Assembly (NCBI RefSeq): GCF_018599245.1
Contig: NZ_JAHEVJ010000003.1
Location: forward strand, 235,813-299,812
Origin: Aliiroseovarius lamellibrachiae
Lineage (GTDB): Bacteria; Pseudomonadota; Alphaproteobacteria; Rhodobacterales; Rhodobacteraceae
DNA: 64,000 bases
Reading direction: 5' to 3'
Below the pieces are notes generated by a model, which was not told the DNA's origin, ran no database searches, and worked only from the letters and a program-made list of their open reading frames with translations. The position numbers and the translations under genes are program-made. Within the stretch, counting starts at the first letter, position 1, and each line of letters starts with the position of its first letter. Below are positions 52,063 through 62,474 of the stretch, piece after piece.

Positions 52063-53663
52063 AACTTCAATCCACTGCAATGCCGGGCTCTGAGGCCTAT
52101 AAAGCCAATCGTGCTGGACATTTGGAACATTTGAAAGTGGCGGCGGATGCGGCTGAGGCGGCGATGCAAGGGGGCGGGGAGCGTTCGCGCGAACGCCACC
52201 TGTCGCGGGGCAAGATGTTGCCACGCGATCGGGTCTCGAACCTGTTGGATCCGGGCAGCCCCTTTCTGGAAATCGGCGCCACTGCGGCGCATGACATGTA
52301 TGATGGCGCAGCCCCTGCCGCAGGTGTGATTGCGGGTATTGGTCAGGTGCATGGTCAAGAATGCATGATCGTCTGTAATGATGCCACGGTGAAGGGCGGG
52401 ACCTATTATCCGCTGACCGTGAAAAAGCACCTGCGCGCACAGGAAATTGCCGAGGAATGCAACCTGCCGTGCATCTATTTGGTGGACAGCGGTGGGGCCA
52501 ACTTGCCGAACCAAGACGAAGTCTTCCCGGATCGCGATCACTTTGGGCGGATCTTCTATAACCAAGCGCGTATGTCGGCCAAAGGTATTCCGCAAATCGC
52601 GGTTGTGATGGGGTCCTGTACGGCGGGCGGCGCTTATGTGCCGGCGATGTCCGATGTGACCATCATTGTGAAAGAACAGGGCACGATCTTCCTCGCAGGT
52701 CCCCCGTTGGTGAAAGCAGCAACAGGTGAGGTTGTGACAGCTGAAGACCTTGGTGGGGGGGATGTGCACACACGCCTGTCTGGTGTGGCGGATTATTTGG
52801 CCGAAGATGATGCCCATGCGCTGGCGCTGGCCCGCCGTGCCGTTGAAAGCCTGAACCGCGAAAAGCCGTTCACTGTGAGGTGGCAGGAACCGGAAGAGCC
52901 GCTTTATGACGCAGAGGAGCTGTTGGGGGTTGTGCCTGCTGATCTTAAAACCCCCTATGACATTCGCGAGGTGATCATGCGCGTGGTGGATGGGTCAAAG
53001 TTTGACGAGTTCAAACCGCGTTTTGGCGAAACACTTGTCACGGGATTTGCGCATATCATGGGCTGCCCCGTGGGGATCATCGCCAACAACGGTGTGATCT
53101 TTTCGGAGGCCGCCCAAAAGGGTGCGCATTTTGTAGAACTGTGCTCTCAACGTAATATCCCATTGATTTTTTTGCAAAACATCACCGGCTTTATGGTCGG
53201 TCGTAAGTATGAAAACGAAGGCATCGCGCGTCACGGGGCAAAAATGGTGACCGCCGTGGCCACCACCAATGTGCCAAAGGTGACGATGGTTGTGGGCGGC
53301 TCTTACGGGGCTGGAAACTACGGCATGGCAGGGCGGGCGTATCAGCCGCGCTTCATGTGGTCCTGGCCCAATTCGCGGATCTCCGTGATGGGCGGTGAAC
53401 AGGCGGCGGGGGTTTTGGCCACCGTGAAACGCGACGGGATTGAACGCAAAGGCGGCGAGTGGTCCGCAGAAGAAGAAGCCGCATTCAAGCAGCCCACCAT
53501 TGATATGTTTGAGGAGCAGAGCCACCCGCTTTACGCCTCGGCCCGGCTTTGGGATGACGGTGTGATTGACCCGCGCAAATCGCGCGAAGTGCTTTACCTC
53601 TCGCTGCTTGCCGCCCTCAACGCCCCGATCGAAGACACGAAATTCGGCGTCTTCCGCATGTAA
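52059..53663 (+). CDS. mccB: 3-methylcrotonyl-CoA carboxylase beta subunit (carboxyltransferase)
   Basis: A 534-residue carboxyltransferase with the two crotonase-like halves: [25 protein letters not shown] and [33 protein letters not shown] in the N half, [24 protein letters not shown] and [42 protein letters not shown] in the C half. It transfers carboxylate from biotin to 3-methylcrotonyl-CoA. ATGA overlap with the LprI-like gene; mccA follows after 21 bases. The GGEQAA block separates it from propionyl-CoA carboxylase only weakly, but the neighbours decide. Confidence 0.94.
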   Translation: MKLQSTAMPGSEAYKANRAGHLEHLKVAADAAEAAMQGGGERSRERHLSRGKMLPRDRVSNLLDPGSPFLEIGATAAHDMYDGAAPAAGVIAGIGQVHGQECMIVCNDATVKGGTYYPLTVKKHLRAQEIAEECNLPCIYLVDSGGANLPNQDEVFPDRDHFGRIFYNQARMSAKGIPQIAVVMGSCTAGGAYVPAMSDVTIIVKEQGTIFLAGPPLVKAATGEVVTAEDLGGGDVHTRLSGVADYLAEDDAHALALARRAVESLNREKPFTVRWQEPEEPLYDAEELLGVVPADLKTPYDIREVIMRVVDGSKFDEFKPRFGETLVTGFAHIMGCPVGIIANNGVIFSEAAQKGAHFVELCSQRNIPLIFLQNITGFMVGRKYENEGIARHGAKMVTAVATTNVPKVTMVVGGSYGAGNYGMAGRAYQPRFMWSWPNSRISVMGGEQAAGVLATVKRDGIERKGGEWSAEEEAAFKQPTIDMFEEQSHPLYASARLWDDGVIDPRKSREVLYLSLLAALNAPIEDTKFGVFRM

Positions 53664-53684
53664 TCGCCCAGAAGGGATACAGAT

Positions 53685-55619
53685 ATGTTTAAGAAAATTC
53701 TGATTGCCAACCGGGGTGAAATTGCTTGCCGCGTGATGGAAACGGCCCGCAAATTGGGTGTGGCCTCTGTGGCCGTCTACTCGGACGCTGACGCCGGTGC
53801 GCGCCATGTGATGATGGCGGATGAGGCGGTGCATATTGGCCCGCCACAGCCTGCGCAAAGCTATCTGAAGGGGGATGTGATCATTCAGGCCGCTTTGGAC
53901 ACAGGTGCCGAAGCGATCCATCCGGGCTATGGTTTCCTGTCGGAAAACCCGGATTTTGTGGATGCGGTGGAAGCGGCTGGGCTGGTGTTCATCGGACCAA
54001 GTGCGGATGCGATCCGCAAGATGGGTCTGAAAGATGCCGCCAAAAAACTGATGGTCGAGGCGGGTGTGCCTGTTGTGCCGGGCTATCACGGTGAAAACCA
54101 GGAGCCTGCGTTTTTGGCCGAAGAGGCCGTGAAGATGGGCTATCCAGTGCTGATCAAAGCGGTGGCTGGCGGCGGCGGTAAGGGCATGCGCCGCGTTGAT
54201 GATCCTGCTGATTTTGCGGATGCTTTGGCCTCGGCCCAGGGTGAGGCGCAAACCGCCTTTGGCAACGCTGATGTCCTGATTGAGAAATACATTCTAAGCC
54301 CCCGCCACATCGAAGTTCAGGTGTTTGGCGATGGCACCCAAGCGGTGCATTTGTTCGAACGCGACTGTTCCTTGCAACGTCGCCACCAAAAGGTGATCGA
54401 AGAGGCCCCCGCGCCTGATATGACCGAAGAGGTCCGCGAAGCGATGGGGCAGGCCGGTGTGTTGGCGGCCGAAGCAATTGGGTACAAAGGCGCCGGGACG
54501 GTTGAGTTTATCGTTGACGGGGCCAACGGGCTGCGCCCCGACGGGTTCTGGTTCATGGAAATGAACACCCGCCTTCAGGTCGAACACCCCGTGACCGAGG
54601 AAATCACCGGCGTTGATCTGGTGGAATGGCAATTGCGTGTCGCCTCGGGTGAAGGTCTGCCAAAACAGCAAGATGAGCTGAAAATCAACGGTCACGCCTT
54701 TGAGGCGCGCCTTTATGCGGAAGATGTGCCAAAGGGGTTCTTGCCCGCCACAGGTACGCTCACACATCTGAAATTCCCGGTGGGGGCGCGATCCGACACT
54801 GGTGTGCGCTCTGGCGATACGATCAGCCCGTTTTATGACCCGATGATTGCCAAGATCACCGTGCATGCGGCCACCCGTTCGGCGGCGTTGCGGATGATGT
54901 CCACAGCACTGGCCAAGACCGAGGTGGCTGGCTCTGTCACCAATTTGGCCTTTTTGGGCGCGTTGACCCGGCATGAAGGCTTTGCCAATGGGGACGTGGA
55001 CACCGGCCTGATTGAACGCGATTTGGATGCGCTGACCTATGAACCGGGTCCGACGCTGGGCGATATTGGGGCTGCGGCCCTTTGCGCATTGGATCTGTTG
55101 AAGCGAAAGGGATCGGGCTTTACCCTTTGGGGCGGCTTGAACCATTTCGTGACGCTGACGCATGGGGACGAAAGCTATGACATCGTTGTCACCTCATTTG
55201 GGGCCGATCGCCATGTGATCACTGTGAATGATGATAAGATCGAAGCCACCTGTCTCAATGGTCAATGGAGCATGGGCGACGACCGTGGGCCGCGCGTGGC
55301 GAAAGCCGGCAATGTGATCACCGTGTTTGCACAGTCTGGCTTGGAATTCCACATGGCCGATCCGCTGGATCGTGACACAGGGGTCGGTGCCGGGGCTGGC
55401 GTGATTGAGGCACCTATGCCGGGGCTTGTGAAAGCGGTCTTTGCCAAAGCGGGCCAAGAGGTGAAACAGGGCGACCGGTTGGCGATCTTGGAAGCCATGA
55501 AAATGGAACACTCGCTTGAGGCCGCGCGTGACGGTGTTGTGGCTGAGGTGCTTTGTGCGGATGGCGATCAGGTCGAAGCGGGTGCCCCGCTTGTGCGTTT
55601 GGAGGAAGAGGATGAGTGA
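53685..55619 (+). CDS. mccA: 3-methylcrotonyl-CoA carboxylase alpha subunit (biotin-containing)
   Basis: A 644-residue biotin enzyme. Biotin carboxylase domain (about 1-450) with IANRGEIACRVMETARKLG, the ATP-grasp loop GGGGKGMRRV and EMNTRLQVEHPVTEEITG; a BT-type linker; and a C-terminal biotinyl domain with the attachment lysine K606 in EAMKMEHS. It carboxylates its own biotin from bicarbonate and ATP. Its stop overlaps the next gene by eight bases. Confidence 0.95.
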   Translation: MFKKILIANRGEIACRVMETARKLGVASVAVYSDADAGARHVMMADEAVHIGPPQPAQSYLKGDVIIQAALDTGAEAIHPGYGFLSENPDFVDAVEAAGLVFIGPSADAIRKMGLKDAAKKLMVEAGVPVVPGYHGENQEPAFLAEEAVKMGYPVLIKAVAGGGGKGMRRVDDPADFADALASAQGEAQTAFGNADVLIEKYILSPRHIEVQVFGDGTQAVHLFERDCSLQRRHQKVIEEAPAPDMTEEVREAMGQAGVLAAEAIGYKGAGTVEFIVDGANGLRPDGFWFMEMNTRLQVEHPVTEEITGVDLVEWQLRVASGEGLPKQQDELKINGHAFEARLYAEDVPKGFLPATGTLTHLKFPVGARSDTGVRSGDTISPFYDPMIAKITVHAATRSAALRMMSTALAKTEVAGSVTNLAFLGALTRHEGFANGDVDTGLIERDLDALTYEPGPTLGDIGAAALCALDLLKRKGSGFTLWGGLNHFVTLTHGDESYDIVVTSFGADRHVITVNDDKIEATCLNGQWSMGDDRGPRVAKAGNVITVFAQSGLEFHMADPLDRDTGVGAGAGVIEAPMPGLVKAVFAKAGQEVKQGDRLAILEAMKMEHSLEAARDGVVAEVLCADGDQVEAGAPLVRLEEEDE

Positions 55620-56298
55620 TACGCCTTTTCGCCTTCACCATGTGCAATATGGGCGTTCGTTCCGGGTGTTGTGGTTGATCGAAGAGATCGGGCTTGAGGC
55701 CACTTTGGGCGTGCCGCTTGAGGTGATCCGCTATCAGATTGGGTCCAAGGAAATGGCGACGGGGGGCTTGGCAAAAGTCTCTCCGGCGACGCGCATTCCG
55801 GCGTTGGAAATTGGCGATTTGGTGATGAGCGAAAGTGGCGCCATCACCGAATATCTGGTGGAAACTTACGCGCCGCGCTTAGGCGTGGCTATTGGTCAGG
55901 CGGGCCGTACGGACTATCTGCAATGGATCCACTATTCTGAAACCATGGCGAGCCTGATTGAACAGCTGAACCTGCAGATGGTGTTTTTGCGCCCGCCTGC
56001 CAAAGCCAGCCCGATTGTGATCAAGCTGAATGTCGCGCGGTTGCGTCATACGCTCGCGGGGATGGAGGCGCGGCTTGAGGGGCGTGATTGGTTGTTGGAT
56101 CAGGGCTTTTCGGCTGCGGACATTATGATGGGGTTCAACCTGTTTGCCGCCCCCTATTATGTAAATCTTGAACAATTTCCGAACCTTATCGCCTATAAGG
56201 CGCGGATCGAGGCGATGGCATCGTATCAGCGTTGTGTGGCGCGCGAAGGTGAGCAGACGTTTTATGCGCAGGACTTCTATCCTGTGCCTGAGGAGTAA
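55612..56298 (+). CDS. Glutathione S-transferase family protein
   Basis: A 228-residue GST. The thioredoxin-like N-terminal domain (about 1-85) has the R-x-x-R-V-L-W-L-I-E-E start and KVSPATRIPALEIGDLVMSESGAITEYLVETY, which includes the cis-proline and the glutamate/serine pair that binds glutathione; a helical C-terminal domain follows. The catalytic residue of the Ser/Cys/Tyr site is not clear. Embedded in the leucine operon (start overlaps mccA, GGAGGAAGAGG site), a conjugation or isomerase role on an operon intermediate is possible but unproven. Confidence 0.85.
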   Translation: MSDTPFRLHHVQYGRSFRVLWLIEEIGLEATLGVPLEVIRYQIGSKEMATGGLAKVSPATRIPALEIGDLVMSESGAITEYLVETYAPRLGVAIGQAGRTDYLQWIHYSETMASLIEQLNLQMVFLRPPAKASPIVIKLNVARLRHTLAGMEARLEGRDWLLDQGFSAADIMMGFNLFAAPYYVNLEQFPNLIAYKARIEAMASYQRCVAREGEQTFYAQDFYPVPEE

Positions 56299-56304
56299 AT
56301 ACCC

Positions 56305-57159
56305 ATGGATCAGATCGAGATTTTTGAGGTTGGCCCGCGCGACGGGTTGCAAAACGAAAAACGCCAGATCCCAACCGCGGAAAAGATTGCCCTTGTGGAT
56401 CTTTTGTCCGGGGCAGGGTTCAAACGCATTGAAATCGCCAGTTTTGTCAGCCCCAAATGGGTGCCGCAAATGGCCGATAGCGCGGATGTTCTGGCGGGCA
56501 TCACCCGCGCGCCTGGCGTTTCGTATGCTGCATTGACCCCCAATATGCGTGGGTTTGACGGGGCGATGGCGGCCAAAGCGGATGAGATTGCTATTTTTGG
56601 CTCCGCCAGCGAGGGGTTTTCGCAGGCCAACATCAATTGTTCGATTGAGGAAAGCCTTGAGCGGTTCAAGCCCATTGCAGAGGCCGCAAAAGTCGCAAAA
56701 GTGAAAATGCGCGGCTATATCTCTTGCGTGACAGACTGCCCATATGATGGGGAAACCGCGCCGGAACAGGTGGCGTGGGTGGCGAAAAAGCTGATCGACA
56801 TGGGCTGTTATGAAATCAGCCTTGGCGACACGATTGGACAGGCCACGCCTGAGAAAATCAACAAGATGTTGGAGGCTGTTTTGGGCGTGGCGGGGCCTAA
56901 GATGTTTGCGGGTCATTATCATGACACGTCAGGGCGCGCTTGCGACAATATTGAAGCGTCCATCGCCAAAGGCCTGCGTGTCTTTGATGCGGCTGTGGGC
57001 GGCCTTGGTGGCTGTCCCTATGCGCCCGGCGCGCAGGGCAATGTGGCGACTGAGGCGGTGCATGATCGCGTGGTATCCTTGGGCATGACCACCGGGTTGG
57101 ATCGCGAAATACTAGAGCGCGGGGCCGAAATGGCGCGTGCGATGCGGATTGAGGGTTAA
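56305..57159 (+). CDS. hmgL: Hydroxymethylglutaryl-CoA lyase
   Basis: A 284-residue DRE-TIM metallolyase. VGPRDGLQNEKRQIPTAEK starts the barrel with the substrate Arg and metal Asp; GHYHDTSG holds the metal histidines and GGLGGCPYAPGAQGNVATE the catalytic cysteine. It splits HMG-CoA into acetyl-CoA and acetoacetate, the last step of leucine degradation. GAGGAG site; six bases after the GST gene. Confidence 0.95.
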   Translation: MDQIEIFEVGPRDGLQNEKRQIPTAEKIALVDLLSGAGFKRIEIASFVSPKWVPQMADSADVLAGITRAPGVSYAALTPNMRGFDGAMAAKADEIAIFGSASEGFSQANINCSIEESLERFKPIAEAAKVAKVKMRGYISCVTDCPYDGETAPEQVAWVAKKLIDMGCYEISLGDTIGQATPEKINKMLEAVLGVAGPKMFAGHYHDTSGRACDNIEASIAKGLRVFDAAVGGLGGCPYAPGAQGNVATEAVHDRVVSLGMTTGLDREILERGAEMARAMRIEG

Positions 57160-57162
57160 GCC

Positions 57163-57948
57163 ATGAATTATGAAACCATTTCAATCACCACGGATGATCG
57201 TGGTGTTGCGACGCTGCTGCTGGACCGGGCCGAAAAGCACAACGCCATGAGCGCGCAGATGATCGAAGAGCTGACCCATGCGGCCCATGCGCTGGGCACA
57301 GATGACAGCGTGCGCGTGGTGATCTTAACCGGCGATGGTAAAAGCTTTTGTGCCGGTGGTGATCTGCGCTGGATGCAGGACCAAATGGCGGCGGATCCGG
57401 TCACGCGCGGCATCGAGGCCAAAAAGCTCGCGATGATGCTGAACGCCTTGAATGTCATGCCAAAACCGCTGATTGCCAAGGTGCAAGGACAGGCGTTTGG
57501 TGGCGGTGTGGGCATGGCGTCCGTGTCGGATGTGTCCATCGGTGTGACAGGCGCAAAATTTGGCCTGACCGAAACGCGGTTGGGCCTGATCCCTGCCACC
57601 ATCGGCCCCTATGTTTTGGCCCGGTTGGGCGAGGCAATGGCGCGGCGGGTGTTCATGTCGGCACGGATATTTGACGCCGAAGAGGCCGTCACTTTGGGCC
57701 TTTTGGCAAAGGCTGTGGCGCCAGAGGATCTGGACGCGGCCATTGAGGCTGAGGTGAAACCCTATCTGAGTGTGGCGCCCGGTGCCGTGGCCGAGGCCAA
57801 AGCGCTTGCGCGTCGACTTGGGCCACCGATCACGGAAGAGATCATTGATGAGACGATTGCAGGTCTGGTCGCGCGCTGGGAAAGTGCTGAGGCGCAAGAA
57901 GGCATCGCCGCGTTCTTTGCCAAAGAAAAGCCAAGTTGGCAGTCATAG
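57163..57948 (+). CDS. liuC: Methylglutaconyl-CoA hydratase-type enoyl-CoA hydratase
   Basis: A 261-residue crotonase-fold hydratase: LTGDGKSFCAGGDLRWMQDQM supplies the oxyanion hole and KFGLTETRLGLIPATIGPYVLARLG the catalytic glutamate region. Placed next to hmgL and mcc, it should hydrate 3-methylglutaconyl-CoA to HMG-CoA, completing the pathway in this operon. The FCAGGDLxWM motif is shared with AUH/LiuC proteins. Three bases after hmgL. Last gene of the operon. Confidence 0.9.
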   Translation: MNYETISITTDDRGVATLLLDRAEKHNAMSAQMIEELTHAAHALGTDDSVRVVILTGDGKSFCAGGDLRWMQDQMAADPVTRGIEAKKLAMMLNALNVMPKPLIAKVQGQAFGGGVGMASVSDVSIGVTGAKFGLTETRLGLIPATIGPYVLARLGEAMARRVFMSARIFDAEEAVTLGLLAKAVAPEDLDAAIEAEVKPYLSVAPGAVAEAKALARRLGPPITEEIIDETIAGLVARWESAEAQEGIAAFFAKEKPSWQS

Positions 57949-58297
57949 CGCGCGGACCACGACCGGGACCGGTTAATCCTGATTGATTTTCTGGGTCTTT
58001 GGGGCGGGTGAGTCTCTTTTCAAGGGCTATGAAACAAAAGAGGGCATCTTTTTGCGGGTGCCCTTGAAAATTTTGGTTAACATGTGATGAAGGCGGGACT
58101 GCGCAAGGTCCTGAAACTTGTCGAAAAACCCTTGTAAACAAAGGTATGCTTCACATGTGACGCGCGGTCTTGCGCTATCATTCATCTGTTTGAATATGTA
58201 CCCCGATTGGTTGACCCTGACCCTGTGCGGCGGTAAACCGCACATAGCTAGCGAATGCGTGTTTGCCCAGATATGGGCCGCATAAAAGGAGCCACAC
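57949..58297. promoter_or_regulatory. Intergenic region upstream of nuoA with hairpins and a palindrome
   Basis: 349 bases. Contains a terminator-like stem AGGGCA/TGCCCT (58041-58064) followed by a short T run (58071-58074), a perfect palindrome TCACATGTGA (58151-58160; a related AACATGTGAT lies at 58079-58088), and a TGTGCGG/CCGCACA hairpin with seven-base loop (58224-58244) in the presumed nuo leader. A TTGACC at 58211 is a possible -35; no convincing -10 follows. Confidence 0.45.
58041..58074 (+). terminator. Probable terminator of the leucine operon
   Basis: AGGGCA (58041-58046) / TGCCCT (58059-58064) with extra GG/TC pairing, then TGAAAATTTT. Moderate stem and weak T tract. Confidence 0.45.
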
Positions 58298-58663
58298 GTG
58301 GAAGACCTTCTTCGGGAATACCTCCCAATCATTATTTTCCTCGGACTTGCCATTGTGATCGGACTTGTTCTGATCATCGCCGCGATGGTCTTGGCAGTTC
58401 GCAACCCCGACCCTGAAAAACTGAGCGCTTACGAATGCGGGTTCAACGCATTTGATGACGCGCGGATGAAGTTTGACGTCCGGTTTTATCTGGTGTCGAT
58501 CCTGTTCATCATTTTTGATCTCGAAATCGCGTTTCTTTTCCCTTGGGCTGTGGCCTTTAAGGGTGTCGGACTGGTCGGTTTCTGGTCGATGATGGTGTTC
58601 CTTGGCGTGCTGACCATTGGGTTTGCATATGAGTGGAAAAAGGGAGCGCTCGAATGGGAGTGA
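58298..58663 (+). CDS. nuoA: NADH-quinone oxidoreductase subunit A
   Basis: A 121-residue three-helix membrane subunit of complex I. The conserved loop [44 protein letters not shown] is near complete, including the Cys of YECGF at the quinone-site loop. Starts with GTG behind an AAAAGGAG site. Its last ten bases overlap nuoB. Confidence 0.95.
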   Translation: MEDLLREYLPIIIFLGLAIVIGLVLIIAAMVLAVRNPDPEKLSAYECGFNAFDDARMKFDVRFYLVSILFIIFDLEIAFLFPWAVAFKGVGLVGFWSMMVFLGVLTIGFAYEWKKGALEWE

Positions 58664-59202
58664 TTTCAGAGGGCATTCAAACAGGCGCGAACACGGCGCA
58701 GGGCGACCGCGAACATGCGACCCGTTTGTTGAACGATCAGCTGGCCGATAAAGGCTTTTTGCTGACCACCACCGATGACATTATCAACTGGGCCCGCACC
58801 GGGTCTTTGCACTGGATGACCTTTGGTCTGGCGTGCTGTGCGGTTGAAATGATGCATGCGTCGATGCCGCGCTATGATCTGGAACGCTATGGCGTTGCCC
58901 CGCGCGCCTCCCCGCGTCAGTCGGACGTGATGATTGTGGCCGGGACGTTGACCAACAAAATGGCCCCGGCGCTGCGCAAGGTTTATGACCAGATGCCGGA
59001 TCCGCGTTACGTGATCTCGATGGGATCTTGCGCAAATGGTGGTGGCTATTACCACTATTCTTATTCGGTTGTGCGTGGCTGTGACCGCATTGTGCCGGTC
59101 GACATCTATGTGCCGGGTTGCCCCCCCACCGCTGAGGCGTTGGTGTACGGTATCCTGCAACTGCAACGCAAAATCCGCCGCACCGGCACGATTGCGAGGT
59201 AA
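58654..59202 (+). CDS. nuoB: NADH-quinone oxidoreductase subunit B
   Basis: A 182-residue subunit carrying the terminal cluster N2. The ligands are [11 protein letters not shown] (two adjacent cysteines), [10 protein letters not shown] and PGCPPTAE. It sits at the junction of arm and membrane where ubiquinone is reduced. Start at 58654 has GGGAG eight bases upstream; a longer reading would begin inside nuoA. Confidence 0.96.
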   Translation: MGVISEGIQTGANTAQGDREHATRLLNDQLADKGFLLTTTDDIINWARTGSLHWMTFGLACCAVEMMHASMPRYDLERYGVAPRASPRQSDVMIVAGTLTNKMAPALRKVYDQMPDPRYVISMGSCANGGGYYHYSYSVVRGCDRIVPVDIYVPGCPPTAEALVYGILQLQRKIRRTGTIAR

Positions 59203-59205
59203 GAG

Positions 59206-59829
59206 ATGAGTGAAGCCCAAAAAACCGCAAGCCTGAACGAACTGGGTGCTCTGCTCGATGCAAAGCGCCCTGATTGTGTTGCGTCATGGGAGGTTGCCTT
59301 TGGCGAGTTGACCGTGACTGTGCCGCTTGCAGGTATTCCAGCGTTTATCGAGTTTTTAAAGACCGACAAGGCCTGCAAATTCTCAAGCTTGGTGGATATC
59401 ACCGCGGTGGATTACCCAACGCGCGAAGAGCGTTTTGACGTGGTGTATCATTTCCTGTCGATGTACACCAACCAACGCATCCGTGTGAAAGTTGCCGTGC
59501 GCGAAGATGAAATGGTGCCGTCAATCACCGAGGTTCACCCATCGGCCAATTGGTTCGAACGCGAAGTCTTCGACATGTTCGGGATCTTGTTCACCGGCCA
59601 CCCTGATCTGCGCCGTATTCTGACCGACTATGGCTTTCGTGGCTTCCCGCTTCGCAAGGATTTCCCAACCACGGGCTATACCGAAGTGCGTTATGACGAA
59701 GTCGAAAAGCGCGTTGTCTATGAGCCCGTGTCGCTGACGCAGGAATATCGCCAGTTTGACTTTATGTCCCCATGGGAGGGTGCAAATTACATCCTGCCGG
59801 GTGATGAAAAATCCGACGAGGCTAAGTAA
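59206..59829 (+). CDS. nuoC: NADH-quinone oxidoreductase subunit C
   Basis: A 207-residue 30-kDa-type subunit with [46 protein letters not shown], the family signature. NuoC and NuoD are separate genes here, unlike the fused form of enterobacteria. Three bases after nuoB. Confidence 0.96.
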   Translation: MSEAQKTASLNELGALLDAKRPDCVASWEVAFGELTVTVPLAGIPAFIEFLKTDKACKFSSLVDITAVDYPTREERFDVVYHFLSMYTNQRIRVKVAVREDEMVPSITEVHPSANWFEREVFDMFGILFTGHPDLRRILTDYGFRGFPLRKDFPTTGYTEVRYDEVEKRVVYEPVSLTQEYRQFDFMSPWEGANYILPGDEKSDEAK

Positions 59830-59833
59830 ATTA

Positions 59834-59968
59834 ATGGCTTTGCTGATCGAGTTCACCGAATTGCTGACCGCGTCACTTTTGCTGTTCGCGGCATCGCCCA
59901 TTTCTAAAAATAGCTGCCCGTCACCTTTACGCGTGATTTGCACCAATAAACGGGGAGAGGGTCTATGA
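59834..59968 (+). CDS. Possible 44-residue small protein between nuoC and nuoD
   Basis: An open frame of 44 codons starts four bases after the nuoC stop and ends with ATGA overlapping the nuoD start. Residues about 2-22 ([20 protein letters not shown]) are hydrophobic enough for one membrane helix; the rest is basic with two cysteines. G/C-rich third positions in the first half match the neighbours. The ribosome site is weak (GAGG about twelve bases upstream). It may be a real coupling peptide or a chance frame in a 135-base gap. Confidence 0.35.
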   Translation: MALLIEFTELLTASLLLFAASPISKNSCPSPLRVICTNKRGEGL

Positions 59969-61188
59969 TGGACGGCTCCAAAGGTTTCGAAGACGCCCAA
60001 AGCGGCGAACAGAAAATCCGCAATTTCAATATCAACTTTGGCCCGCAACACCCCGCCGCACACGGTGTGCTTCGCATGGTGCTGGAGCTGGATGGCGAGA
60101 TTGTTGAGCGTGCGGACCCGCACATCGGTCTCTTGCATCGCGGCACCGAAAAGCTGATGGAAAGCCGGACGTATCTGCAAAACCTGCCGTATTTTGATCG
60201 GTTGGATTATGTGGCGCCAATGAACCAGGAACACGCTTGGTGTCTGGCGATCGAAAAACTGACAGGGGTAGAGGTTCCGCGTCGCGGGTCGCTGATCCGG
60301 GTTCTGTTTTCCGAAATCGGCCGCATCCTGAACCACCTTCTGAACATCACCACGCAAGCCATGGATGTGGGCGCGTTGACGCCGCCGCTTTGGGGCTTTG
60401 AAGAGCGTGAAAAGCTGATGATTTTCTATGAACGGGCCTGTGGTGCGCGCCTGCACGCAAACTACTTCCGTCCCGGCGGTGTGCATCAGGATCTGCCAGA
60501 GGATCTGATCAACGACATCGAGACTTGGGCCAATGAATACCCCGCCAAGATGGACGATATCGACGGGTTGCTGACCGAAAACCGCATCTTTAAACAGCGC
60601 AACGCCGATATTGGTGTTGTGACCGAAGAAGAGATCCTTGACTGGGGGTATTCCGGTGTCATGGTGCGTGGTTCCGGCCTTGCGTGGGATCTGCGTCGTG
60701 CGCAACCCTATGAATGTTATGATGAATTTGACTTCCAGATCCCCGTTGGCAAGAACGGCGATTGCTATGATCGCTATCTTGTGCGGATGGAAGAGATGCG
60801 CCAGTCGCTGTCGATCATTCACCAAGCCATCGCCAAACTGCGCGCGCCCGAGGGCCAAGGCGACGTTATGGCCCGCGGCAAGCTGACCCCGCCCAAACGT
60901 GGCGAGATGAAACGCTCGATGGAAAGCCTTATTCACCACTTTAAACTCTATACCGAAGGGTTCCACGTTCCGGCCGGCGAAGTTTACGCCGCAGTGGAAG
61001 CGCCAAAAGGAGAGTTTGGTGTCTATCTGGTCGCCGATGGAACGAACAAACCGTATCGTTCGAAAATCCGCGCGCCCGGATATTTGCACCTGCAATCAAT
61101 GGACCATGTGGCCAAGGGCCACCAGCTCGCCGACGTTGCCGCCATCATCGGCACCATGGACGTCGTGTTTGGGGAGATCGACCGCTAA
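59965..61188 (+). CDS. nuoD: NADH-quinone oxidoreductase subunit D
   Basis: A 407-residue 49-kDa-type subunit. [21 protein letters not shown] holds the quinone-site histidines, [40 protein letters not shown] is conserved, and the C-terminus [27 protein letters not shown] is complete. GGAGAGGG site before ATG ATG (one-codon ambiguity). TAATG overlap with nuoE. Confidence 0.96.
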   Translation: MMDGSKGFEDAQSGEQKIRNFNINFGPQHPAAHGVLRMVLELDGEIVERADPHIGLLHRGTEKLMESRTYLQNLPYFDRLDYVAPMNQEHAWCLAIEKLTGVEVPRRGSLIRVLFSEIGRILNHLLNITTQAMDVGALTPPLWGFEEREKLMIFYERACGARLHANYFRPGGVHQDLPEDLINDIETWANEYPAKMDDIDGLLTENRIFKQRNADIGVVTEEEILDWGYSGVMVRGSGLAWDLRRAQPYECYDEFDFQIPVGKNGDCYDRYLVRMEEMRQSLSIIHQAIAKLRAPEGQGDVMARGKLTPPKRGEMKRSMESLIHHFKLYTEGFHVPAGEVYAAVEAPKGEFGVYLVADGTNKPYRSKIRAPGYLHLQSMDHVAKGHQLADVAAIIGTMDVVFGEIDR

Positions 61189-62363
61189 TGCTTCGCCGTC
61201 TGCATCATGAACAGCCCGAAAGCTTTGCTTTCACACCCGCCAACCAGGCTTGGGCCGAAGGGCAAATCACCAAATACCCCGAGGGGCGTCAGGCCTCTGC
61301 TGTGATCCCGCTTTTGTGGCGTGCGCAGGAACAAGAAGGGTGGCTGACCAAGCCTGCCCTTGAAGCGGTCGCAGATATGCTCGACATGGCGTATATTCGC
61401 GTGCTCGAAGTGGCGTCGTTTTACTTTATGTTCCAATTGCAACCGGTTGGCTCCGTGGCCCATATCCAAATCTGCGGCACCACGTCCTGCATGATTTGCG
61501 GGGCCGAGGATTTGATTGGGGTCTGTAAAGACAAGATTGCCCCCACCCCGCACACCGTGTCGGCGGATGGCAAGTTTAGCTGGGAAGAAGTTGAATGTTT
61601 GGGCGCCTGTACCAACGCGCCAATGGCCCAGATCGGCAAGGATTACTTTGAAGATCTGACCGCCGAAGGCTTTGGCAAGATGATCGACGAGATGGCCGCC
61701 GGTGGCGTGCCTGTTCCTGGCCCGCTGAACGGTCGTTACGCATCAGAGCCTTTGTCGGGTCTGACCACGCTGACCGAATATGAAAGCGGTAAAACCAAAT
61801 ATAATGCCTCGGCCCAGCTGGCCACCGATATTGGCGACAGCATCAAGCGGATCGACGGCACCGAAGTGCCTTTGTTGACCCCTTGGCTTGGCAAAAACGC
61901 GACGTCCGGCAAGGCGACCCCGCCGAAAGCGGCCGCCATGGGCAAGCCAGCCAATCAACAGGAAAAGGCGGCCAAACCCGCGGCTGAAAAGGCGCCTGCG
62001 AAAGCGGCAGCCAAACCCGCAGCGAAGAAGGCCAAAGCCGATAAAGCCGAAGCAGCCACCTCGGCTGTGACGGGTACCCCGAAAAAACCCCGCACGATGA
62101 AAGCGCCGCGCAAAGCGGGTGCAGATGATCTGAAACAGCTGAAGGGTGTTGGCCCCAAGCTGGAGACCACTCTGAACGAGCTTGGGTTCTGGCACTTTGA
62201 CCAGATCGCAAAATGGAGTGCCGACGAAATCGCGTGGGTGGATGATAATTTGAGTTTCAAAGGTCGCATTGAGCGTGATGGCTGGATCGACCAAGCCAAG
62301 ACTTTGGCCGAGGGCGGGGAAACCGCATTTTCGAACAAAGTGAAAAAAGGCAAGGTTTACTAA
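61188..62363 (+). CDS. nuoE: NADH-quinone oxidoreductase subunit E with C-terminal HhH-like extension
   Basis: A 391-residue 24-kDa-type subunit. Residues about 1-190 are the normal NuoE with the [2Fe-2S] ligands C96, C101, C137 and C141 ([11 protein letters not shown] and [10 protein letters not shown]). The remaining 200 residues are extra: a spacer, a Lys/Ala/Pro-rich linker (about 240-300) and a helix-hairpin-helix-like domain ([31 protein letters not shown]..., 313-373). That domain recurs almost unchanged in the gene at 62475. Such extended NuoE proteins occur in Rhodobacterales as I recall; the function of the tail is unknown. Confidence 0.93.
   Translation: MLRRLHHEQPESFAFTPANQAWAEGQITKYPEGRQASAVIPLLWRAQEQEGWLTKPALEAVADMLDMAYIRVLEVASFYFMFQLQPVGSVAHIQICGTTSCMICGAEDLIGVCKDKIAPTPHTVSADGKFSWEEVECLGACTNAPMAQIGKDYFEDLTAEGFGKMIDEMAAGGVPVPGPLNGRYASEPLSGLTTLTEYESGKTKYNASAQLATDIGDSIKRIDGTEVPLLTPWLGKNATSGKATPPKAAAMGKPANQQEKAAKPAAEKAPAKAAAKPAAKKAKADKAEAATSAVTGTPKKPRTMKAPRKAGADDLKQLKGVGPKLETTLNELGFWHFDQIAKWSADEIAWVDDNLSFKGRIERDGWIDQAKTLAEGGETAFSNKVKKGKVY
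62082..62363 (+). repeat. First copy of a duplicated 93-codon domain
   Basis: Encodes the last 93 residues of NuoE, from [19 protein letters not shown] to the stop. Matches the copy at 63021-63302 with seven amino acid changes (T/Q, I/V, S/G, A/S, S/K, I/V, T/I) and many synonymous ones. Confidence 0.92.
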
Positions 62364-62474
62364 GGATTACTTCTTTGACGATACGTCTGGGACATAAAAA
62401 GCAACTAAGGCAAAAGCCAGCGCATCCCAGCGTGTCATTTCGCACGTCCACATTTATCAACGGGGAATTGGACT

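Noticed and set aside
52995-54251. 418-codon minus-strand frame across mccB/mccA
   Set aside because: Antisense to two clearly conserved carboxylase genes, no recognisable domain; high-GC shadow frame.
59521-61095. 524-codon minus-strand frame opposite nuoC/nuoD
   Set aside because: Shadow of conserved complex I genes; composition is His/Gln/Arg-rich as expected for antisense.
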